This document shows positions 17,870-25,000 of a stretch of 25,000 nucleotides of DNA, piece after piece. How positions within the stretch are numbered: position 1 is the first letter of the stretch; the number at the start of each line of letters is the position of its first letter. The DNA lies in contig CAUYUJ010004780.1 in the NCBI GenBank assembly GCA_963575745.1, positions 651,676 through 676,675 of the forward strand, given 5' to 3'. The notes under the pieces are model-generated. The model was not told where the DNA came from, did no database searches, and saw only the letters and a list, made by a program, of their open reading frames with translations. A program made the translations under genes and the position numbers. Source of the DNA: Prorocentrum cordatum (Eukaryota; Sar; Dinophyceae; Prorocentrales; Prorocentraceae).

Positions 17870-18290
17870 CAAACCGCCTGAGACATCCCCACAAAATGAC
17901 CGCGAACGATCCCGTGCAAACACCCCTGGCGGCTCCCCTTAAGGGTGCTGAAACCAGCGCCCCGCCTGAGACATCCGCACAATCTGCTCTCCAAGCGAAG
18001 GATGTTGGGCCCAGAAACAAGCAAACCGCCTGAGACATCCCCACAACATGGCCGCGAACGGGCCCGTGCAAACACCCCTGGCGGCTCCCCTTAGGGGCGC
18101 TGAAACCAGCGCCCCGCCTGAGACATCCCCACAATCTGCCCTCCAAGCGAAGGATGTTGGGCCCAGCAACAAGCAAACCGCCTGAGACATCCCCACAAAA
18201 TGGCCGCGAACGAGCCCGTGCAAACACCCCTGGCGGCCCCCCTTAGGGGTGCTGAAACCAGCGCCCCGCTTGAGACATCCTCCAAATATG
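17870..18290. repeat. 152-bp satellite array, about 2.8 copies (block 2)
   Basis: These are variant copies of the 152-bp unit (CAAACACCCCTGG for CAACCACCCCTGG, CTTAAGGG or GGGGCGCTG variants). They start right after the tail of block 1 and end at the same phase as block 1 (GAGACATCCTC...TGTGT.TTGAGTAAGTC). They are more diverged from each other than the copies in block 1. Confidence 0.95.
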
Positions 18291-18590
18291 ATGTGTGTTG
18301 AGTAAGTCTGAGTATGAATAGGTCTGAGTATGAGTGCGCCTGAGTATGAGTAAGTCTGTGTATGAGTAAGTCTGGGTATGAGTAGGTCTGTGTATGAGAA
18401 GGTCTGTGTATGTGTACGTCTGGGTATGGGTAGGTCTGAGTCTGAGTAAGTCTGAGTACGAGTAAGTCTGAGTATGAGTAGGTCTGAGCATGAGGAAAGA
18501 GGAGGAGGGGAGGAGGAAAGAGGAGGAGGGAGAGGGAATAGGAGGCGTCCAAGTAATAACAATAACCCCATCTTAGGATATGGGGAACAA
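18291..18590. repeat. GAGTATGAGTAAGTCT array plus GA tract and unique tail (block 2)
   Basis: 18291-18492 repeats TGAGTAAGTCTG/TGAGTATGAG. 18493-18538 is AGGAGGAGGGG purine tract. 18539-18587 is the tail, nearly identical to 17818-17867. With 17870-18290 this completes a second copy of the composite block. Confidence 0.92.
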
Positions 18591-18592
18591 CC

Positions 18593-18945
18593 TCCAACAG
18601 CAAAAAACAAAAGCAAAGCAAAGGCAGCAGCAAAAGCAAAGGCAACGGCAAAAGCAAAGGCAAGAGCAAAATCAAAGGCAATGCAACAGCAAAACCAATG
18701 CGAAAGTGTAGATGTAGATGTAGATGTAGGTGTAGGTGTAGATGTGGATGTCGGTGTGCATGTAGATGTAGATGTAGATGTAGGTGTAGATGTAGATGTG
18801 GATGCGAGTCTCGCTGTTGATGTAGATGGAGATGTAGATGCAGGTGTAGATGCAGATGTAGTTTAAGATGTAGATGTAGACGTAGGTCTAGATGTCGATG
18901 TAGGTGTCGATGTAGATGTAGGTGTAGATATGTGTGTAGATGTAC
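18593..18945. repeat. AGCAAAGGC tract followed by (GATGTA)n
   Basis: 18593-18700 is CAAAAGCAAAGGCAACGGC-type repeat, related to 15140-15240. 18703-18945 is a GATGTA/GGTGTA hexamer array, giving Val-Asp runs on the plus strand. No gene is supported. Confidence 0.9.
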
Positions 18946-19062
18946 ATTACTCCCCAGTGCCCCGCCCTCATCTCCGTGCCTGCTTGCTTTTGCTGCTGTC
19001 TCGGCGACTTGCTGCCTGCTTCTGCTGCTGCTTCACGTGCGGCGTGGCGTCGGCGGTTCTGG

Positions 19063-19064
19063 CG

Positions 19065-19113
<49 letters not shown>

Positions 19114-19162
19114 AACTACTACTACACCTACTACTACACCTACTACTACACCTACTACTACA

Positions 19163-19200
<38 letters not shown>

Positions 19201-19267
19201 GACTACTACCTACTAGTACCTACTACTACACCTACTACTACACCTACTACTACACCTACTACTACAC

Positions 19268-19314
<47 letters not shown>

Positions 19315-19315
19315 G
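19063..19315. repeat. (CTA)n / ACACCTACTACT trinucleotide array
   Basis: This is pure and near-pure CTA triplets, with blocks of ACACCTACTACT at about 19127-19160 and 19220-19270. It reads as poly-Thr, poly-Tyr or poly-Leu depending on frame. A Cys/Leu-rich frame upstream (18930-19060) is a composition effect. Confidence 0.96.
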
Positions 19316-19429
19316 GCGGTCTCGTGCACCACATCACCACGGCTCAACCACCTAGGAAGAGCGTCCTTGTGGCTGCCTCATTGCCAGTATGTAGCGGGCA
19401 CCTCTTCTGGGTGAAAGGGCGGGTCTGAC

Positions 19430-19880
19430 GTGCTTGCAGCGTCAGGCGCTTGTCCTGGGGGCAGCTGGTCCCAGAGGCCAAAGTGAAGTGCCAGCAACGG
19501 TACAGCAGCACACGGGGCGACCCCAGCACCGCCACCCAGGCCAACTAGCGCGAGAAGACGCGAGACGAGGCCAGGATGGCAAGCCAAGGGCGGGTCTGAC
19601 GTGCATGCAGCGGCAGGCGCCTAGCCGAGGGCAGCTGGCCCCTACAGCCAAAAGTGAGGCGCTGGCGGCGGCATAGCAGCACACGGGGCGACCCCAGTAC
19701 CGCCATCAAGGCCTACTAGCGCTAGAAGGCGCGAGAGGAGGCCAGGATGGCAGGCCAAAGTGGCCAGGCGCCCAACGGCGACGCGGCAGTGCACGGGGCT
19801 GCCCCAGCACCGCCAGCGAGGCCCACGAGCGCAAGTGAGCGTGAGAGGAGGCCGAGATGGCAAGCCAAGTGGCGGGCCAG
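19430..19880. repeat. Diverged tandem repeat (offsets 171 and 110 bp)
   Basis: A core CACGGGGCGACCCCAG.ACCGCC recurs at 19511, 19682 and, in variant form, 19792. It is followed each time by GCGAGA.G..GCGAGA.GAGGCC and then GGATGGCA.GCCAA. The copies are moderately diverged. The array lies just 3' of the minus-strand gene ending at 20054, so it may fall in that gene's 3' region. Confidence 0.7.
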
Positions 19881-20053
19881 AGTGGCTAGGCGCACGGGTG
19901 ACCATGCGCCGGGCAGAGGCTGAAGCCACAGGTGCAGCCACGCGAGGGGGGCGCCACTGTGGGCACGCCGCACTACTGAGAGTGGCAAGCAAGACATCTT
20001 GACATGGACTCACGCGGCCTGTCGAGGGCCTGGTACCTGCTGGGCTTCATCAT

Positions 20054-22735
20054 TCAGGCAGGCTGGCCTGCCCCCTGCGCAATGGCCGCAAAGACCTGCG
20101 ACGGCAGTGCCTGCACTTCCCCACCGAGGTCGCCACTGCCACCCGCCTGCCCTGAGGGCCCAATGATCTGGCGCTCGAGGTCTTCACCAAGGGCCACGCT
20201 CAGGGCTGCAGCATTTGGGATCTGCTGCGGGAGCGGGTCCGTCTGCGGCGGCGGGTCCGTCGGCGGCGGCGGCGCCCCAGGGGGCGCCGTCGGCGGCGGC
20301 GGCGGAGGGGCCATGATGGCCGCGGCCTCTGGCGGGACTCCGACAGGCGGTGGTGGCGGGTACTGGCTGTCGCGGGCCCCACCCGCTGGGGGGGCGCTGG
20401 CGGCGCGGACGGGAGTGGCGCGCGGGGCGACCCCTGTGCCACCCCGGCCGCCCGAGAGGCTGCCCTCCCGCAGGTTGTGGCGGCGCTCGTAGAGCGCCAG
20501 CTCCCTGTGCGCCATCTCCAGGCGCTCCCTCTTGGCCTTGTTCCGCGCCTTCTTGCTGTAGCCCGCCCACTCTGGGTCGTTCAGTCCCCAGGCGACCTGC
20601 GCGTAGAGGTCGGTCCACTTGAACTCGGCCAGGCTCTCCCAGGTGAGCCCCTCCATCAGCGCATAGTGGCCCTCCCACTGTGGCTGGTGTGGAGCATAGC
20701 GCTTGAAGACGGCGCCCACCGCCAGCGGCTCGACCTTGGGCAGGTACTTCAGGAGGTCCACCGCGCTGACCACTGATATCCCCTCCTTCTTGAGCTTGTC
20801 GTAGCGCAGCAGGGCCTTCAAGTCACGGATGTCCTCCACGGGGTGCTCCGCGTGCATGTAGTACGCGCGTGGCGGGTCCGACTCTTCCTCTATGAACTCG
20901 ATGCAGACTCCGTAGGAGGTCGAGTAGCGCGCCCCGCAGTGGCAGTACCAGCGCTGGCCCGTCTCCCCCGCCGCCTCCTGTGCGCATGAAAGCAGCTGTG
21001 ACCAGCGATCCGGTCGGATCACCGAGCAGCATCCCCTGGGATTGTCCCAGGTCTTGTCGGCCGCGCACTTGTAGTACATGTTGAACGTGAAGCCCTTGCC
21101 ACGGTAGAACTGGTCTGCGTAGTCGCCCATGCGGCGGTAGGCCTCCTGCGCCGCGGCGTTGCCCTGGCACTCCTCCCTCCAGGCACGTTTGTGTCCCAGG
21201 TGGGCGTCTGCGATCCCCGAGGCTTCCAGGGCGCCCTTCTTCAGCCTTCCCACATCCTCCTCCGCCTCCTTATTCAGCGCGTCGAGCCACTTCTGGACTC
21301 CGCCCTGCGCCTCTGTGCCCCTCACCACGTCCTCCTTCTTCTCCAGGATGGGCCCCAGGCCGCCCAGCATGCGGGTGCGCATGGTCTCGGACACCGCAGG
21401 CCCGCGCCATGCGCTCCAGCGATTTCTTGGAGAGGCCGAGCCGCAACAGGGGCTCGATGTCCGTGACCTCCCCCATGGTCTTGACGTCGGTCAGCTGGTG
21501 CTCCTGGTCCTCGGCATCGATGTCGGGCTGGGGGTAGTTCTCCTCGATGCTGGGAGGTTCTTCCTCGAGGGGCGGGGGTGGCGCACGGGGCGGCCCTGGC
21601 ACCGCCCCCACCTCCCTCGCCATCGGGCGACCAACCTCCTTCGCCACTGCTTCCGTGGCTGGGGGGGCGCCCGTGCTCTCGGGGTCGACGCCCGCCCCCG
21701 CGCCCTCCGTTGACCTCCGCAGGGCAAGCGAACCTTCCTCTGAGAGCGCGAATCCCACCAGCACGTCCACGCCCTCCTTGATGCAGTCGAAGCTCGCACG
21801 GAACTTCGCCACTCGCTTGGCGGCGTGGTCGATGGAGCCTGGGCCCTTGTTCGCGCGCGCTGCGCGCGTCACGGCCTCGTGCTCGGAGATGTTCTGCGTC
21901 GCCGCCACGCAGCGCGAGCACGTGTGCAGCTTGTGCTGCCCCTCTTTGCCCTTCCTCAGCTCGGGGCATTGCTGATTGTACTCTTTGCCCTCCGCATAGC
22001 GGCGCATCTCCCCACAACTGAGCTCGTCCACGTACTCCACCGCCATGATCTTCCAATCGTCCAGCTCCGTGCACCTCCGACGCCAGCCCAGGCGCTGCGG
22101 CGGGACCAAGTACGCACCCATGCAGTGGACGTAGCCCGCCTCAGCGTAGCCCTCCTCCGTCATCATCTCGGCGTCTTCGAGCGCGGCAGGTATGCCGTCG
22201 CTCGACTGGGTGCGTCGGCGGTGGCGTTTGCCTCCATGACCGCTGAGGGCACCCGTGGTCGCAGCACTCGGGGCCTCACTGGCGGTCCCGTCGTCCACGG
22301 AGCGACCGCCGTCGGCGACGCCGCGCGCGCCTCGGCCGCCGCGGCCCCCCACAGCCCGTCCAACCCACGGCGCTGCTCCGTGGTGAAATTGGCATACGTG
22401 GCTGCCGCTGCCAGGGCGGCCGTCGTCACTGGCACCACCGCCGATGTGGGCATCGCCGAGGCGCCATCAGAGGCGGCGGCACTGGGGGCGGCCCCCGTAC
22501 CGCCGCCTCCGCCGGCGTCCTCGGCGGGCGGCGCTGATCCCGTGGGCAGTGTCGGCGCCGTCCGAAAGGTCGCAGCCTCGGACATCATGTCGAACTCCTC
22601 GTCTTCGCTCTCCGACACGCTCACCTGCTGGCCAGGGCGCTGCGTCGGCCTTGCTTTGGAAGTTGGTGCGTCGGCCGCGGCGCACGTCTTGGCAGGCCAA
22701 GGCATCGGCGCGGGCTTCGAGAACTTGGGCGCCAT
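20054..22735 (-). CDS. Large Cys-containing protein of unknown function, two frame changes
   Basis: I do not recognise a named family. A start codon at 22735 (MAPKFSKPAPMPW) opens a Pro/Ala-rich acidic N-terminus (VSESEDEEFD). Between about 22350 and 22270, near a run of six G on the coding strand, the likely frame shifts. That frame carries a middle region with YVHCMGAYLVPP, WKIMAVEYVDELSCGEM and HTCSRC, then LLRLGLSKKSLERMARA. Near 21400 it returns to the first frame (AVSETMRTRMLGGLGP), continuing through FYRGKGFTFNMYYKC, RGCCSVIRPDRW and WYCHCGARYSTSYGVCIEF, then a charged region, a Pro-rich linker and the TGA at 20054. The Cys/His groups look zinc-binding. I recall similar WYC.CG.RY.T..GV segments in other dinoflagellate predicted proteins, without known function. 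The two shifts cancel, for about 890 residues. It may be a mobile-element protein, as it follows a LINE on the same strand. Confidence 0.6.
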
Positions 22736-23437
22736 CACTTGGTCGGGTGGATGGCACGGGGGGTGCAGCTCGAGAGAACGTGCGAGACAAGGCCTCACAA
22801 GCCAAACAGCTGCCGAGGAAGAGAGGGGAGGGGGAGAAGCTGTACACCGAACCAAAATGGGGCGGCCGACTGCCACGGCGGGAAAAATGTAAAACAAGAA
22901 GACTAAAGGCTGAAACCAACGGCTCCAGGTGCGTGGGGACCGATCCTTGCGCAGGCGGAAAACGGCCTGACCCCCGTTCGGGGCCCTGGGCGGGCAGGAG
23001 AGGGGAAAGGGGGGCGAGGAAATCACGTCGCGGGCGGGCGACAAAGCGGACGGCGGGCCGCCGACGGCCCCAGGACCTGCGGGGCGGCCCCGATCTTTAA
23101 CGCCTCTTGACGCCTCTTTAGCCAGTGGCCTCGACCAAGTGCTATTGGTGGCATGAAGGCTCAGCCCAAGTGGGTTGCGGGAGCAGCCCCAGACAGAAAT
23201 TAAGAGCATCACAAGTGTGACATGGCGAGAGCACACCATGCACAAGGCAGAGTGGCTACACAACGCGGCGTGCAGAACAGACATGACAAAGCAAGAGCGC
23301 ACCATGCACGCAACAAGAGAACTGATCGTGCACACTGCAGATGTGGCTAATTTTTTACGACTGATCAGGGCAGCAGGAAGGCGGGTGGGAAGGGGAGGGC
23401 CAGGGGGCGCAGGCAAATGGGGTGGAGCCACAGCTAG
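22736..23437 (-). other. Interval between the LINE and the unknown gene (minus strand)
   Basis: This has no credible ORF of its own. The minus strand has CCCCATTTTGGTTCGG at 22864-22849, a partial spliced-leader-like string about 115 bp 5' of the start at 22735. At 23123-23095 the minus strand reads AAAGAGGCGTCAAGAGGCGT followed by TAAAG, a short direct repeat that could be a LINE 3' tail. Near 23225 and 23296, GCGAGAGCACACCATGCAC and GCAAGAGCGCACCATGCAC form a diverged direct repeat. Confidence 0.4.
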
Positions 23438-25000
23438 TCAAGACCGAACGCTCGGGGCGGCCCCTGCATCCAGCCCCGCTGCGCCCTCCGTCGCCAGGGC
23501 GACCTGCCCCGCGATTTGGCCCTGCAGGGCGTTGGCCACTGCCGAGCGCAGGGATGAGCGTGCCGCGGGCCGTTCGGCCTCAGGCAATTCCCCCGCGGCA
23601 CGGCGCAGCCGCGTCTCAGCCGTTGATATCGAGAACAAAGGGCACCACGCCAGAAAATGGGCACCTACGGTGCTTCACTTTCTCTCTGCGCTGCAGGGCT
23701 GCCTGATGCGGCCGCCCCGTCTGGGCCACAGCCACCTCGTCCACCAAGCTGATGTCGAGGCACACTCGGCCATGGATGCCTCGATGGTAGACGACGTCCA
23801 ATGTGGCCGCGCCCTGTTCTTCCGTGCACCACTCTGGGATGACCTGCTCCACCAGGGCGCGGTGGCCCACCTCGCGCAACCAGGGCGCCACGGCATCTCG
23901 GATGGCATTGTGGCGGCGCGTCGGGCCGCCTCCCCTGGGACAGTTGAGCGCGCGAACGCCACGAACGTCCACCGTGCGGCCGCGCGTCGGGCCATGCTGC
24001 GCCATCGCGCGGGTGGGCGCTGCTGGTCGGTTCAGGCACGTGCACTCGGACTGCAGCAGCGGCAGGTGCATGCGCCTCTTGGCCGCAATGCAGAACGCGT
24101 GGTCGGCGAGGGGCGAGACCCCCTCGAAGTTGCCCAACCAGGCGCCCGCTGAGCTGCCCGAGGCACTATGCACCGCCGCCGCCGCCGTCACTGGCAGCGC
24201 GGCCATGAACGTCTTGGTGGCGTGGTCCCGCACGTGCTGAGTGCACGTCTTCTGGCCCTTGCCCTTCCGCCCCTCCAGAAGACCCTGCCAGCGGTCACTC
24301 TGGGGGCGGCGGCCTCCTGCCAGCCGTCCCTGCTCCTCGTCTGCTGCCGAGGGGGCACGGCCAAGACCTGGCCACCTCCGACAGAGGCCGATCGTTGTCG
24401 TTTCTCGGAGCTCCTGGGCAGCCGCGTGGATCCCAGCTCCCCAGGACGCCAGGGGGGCAGCGGGGCCGCGCTGTTCGGCGCTGCCACAGCCCAGGCCTCC
24501 GTCGTTGACCTTCATGAAGGTCTGCTCACGGGGGGCAGCCGCGACCCCCGGAAGGGCGTTGACGATGGCGACCACTCCGTCATCCACCCTGCGGCCCCGC
24601 GCCGCCGTGAGCGGGAGCGCCCGCTGGATGTGGACGCCGGCGCCCCTCGACCAGATCCGCATCAACTGGAAGGCATCAAAGGCCGAAAGCCCATGCCTGC
24701 GGAGCGCCAGGAGCTCTCGGAAGTAGCGGTCCTGCTTCTGGAGGAAAGCCTCGCCACAGGGGAGTGGCGCGGCGGCGCTCGGGGCGGCCCCGGCGCCGCC
24801 AGCCTGCGCGAGGCCCCCCTCGCCGAGGTCCTCTGGGACGGCAAAGTCCGTGAGCGGGACGTCTCTCCAGTCGGTGTCCACGTCGTGGTTCGCGTAGGCC
24901 AGGGTGGGCCCCACCGCCTTGAGCTTCTGGGCGCGGTACTGGGCGTGCTCCGCAAACTCAGGCGGCAAGACAGCTTGGGGATCTGGGGACCAGATCTGGG
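23438..25000 (-). pseudogene. Non-LTR retrotransposon (LINE) ORF2 C-terminus, partial and frameshifted
   Basis: This is the downstream end of a LINE polyprotein on the minus strand. The frame is already open at the window edge, so the reverse-transcriptase core is outside. Visible in order are QIWSPDPQAVLPPEFAEHAQ, an Ala/Gly-rich part, and FMKVNDGGLGCGSAEQ with LASWGAG (about 24500-24430, the GGLG...SW pattern that follows RT palm domains in LINEs). Then come CTCLNR, TRRHNAI (about 23915), LDVVYHRG (about 23800) and CLDISLVD (about 23750). RHN followed by LDVV...LDIS is what I expect of the restriction-like endonuclease of R2-type elements. After VPFVLDING a TGA ends the frame at 23616, but another frame continues in family style (ETRLRRAAGELPEAERP, NALQGQIAGQVALA) to 23438, so a frameshift near 23630 is likely. 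This copy is probably defective, and its 5' part is unseen. Confidence 0.7.

Noticed and set aside
16314-18290. Recurring 94-codon minus-strand ORF in each satellite unit
   Set aside because: The 152-bp period is not a multiple of three, and the ORF is bounded by stops within the repeat. Its conservation follows from satellite homogeneity, not from selection on protein.
18930-19428. Cys/Leu/Tyr-rich plus-strand frames
   Set aside because: They are driven by the (CTA)n array; the short Cys-rich leader has no recognisable domain.

Overview
The window looks like dinoflagellate nuclear DNA. The signs are: high GC with long simple-sequence and satellite tracts; two degenerate tandem matches to the dinoflagellate spliced leader (recalled form CCGTAGCC...GGCTCAAG) just 5' of a J-domain gene; a LINE C-terminus of the endonuclease-like (RHN...LDVV...) type; and several transposon-like proteins of kinds I recall from dinoflagellate genomes. 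All family calls come from reading motifs by eye; no search was run.

Layout. 1-1150: diverged repeats around a (CA)n tract. 1159-2314: spliced-leader relics, then a gene for an acidic/basic coiled coil, a J domain (HPD) and a WW-like tail, with one apparent frameshift. 2440-3700: low-complexity arrays (12-bp Lys/Ala-coding repeat, AGAGCC hexamers, CAT/CGT triplets). 3787-6462: a decayed transposase-like gene resembling KDZ (Kyakuja-Dileera-Zisupton) proteins, open in one frame apart from two in-frame stops. 6969-7815: a P-loop protein (GPPGDGKS), possibly DUF3987-like, with a one-base frameshift. 7913-9151 and 13782-13918: two parts of one GTCGCCGG minisatellite.

The most striking object is at 9152-13781. 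It is a foldback-type element with ~1.78-kb inverted arms (about 94-95% identical where sampled) around a 1.06-kb spacer. It splits the minisatellite, whose two halves keep the same orientation, and it is flanked by an 8-bp direct repeat GCCGGGAG. Each arm carries a fragment of a serine-recombinase-like domain, and the two fragments point outward. The spacer holds four 41-bp units made of nested palindromes, close to the element's centre.

13919-15240 holds two small inverted-repeat elements: a TA-flanked MITE-like unit and a 31-bp-stem hairpin. 15240-19315 is nearly all tandem repeats. It includes a 152-bp satellite that, with three other repeat types, forms a composite block present twice. 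19430-19880 is a diverged tandem repeat. 20054-22735 (minus) encodes a large unrecognised Cys-containing protein whose frame changes twice with no net shift. 23438-25000 (minus) is the C-terminal part of a non-LTR retrotransposon polyprotein; its reverse transcriptase core lies beyond the window.

Most coding sequence here belongs to, or resembles, mobile elements in various states of decay. The J-domain gene is the best candidate for a host gene. The single-base frame changes could be real decay or assembly errors, and transcript data would separate the two.
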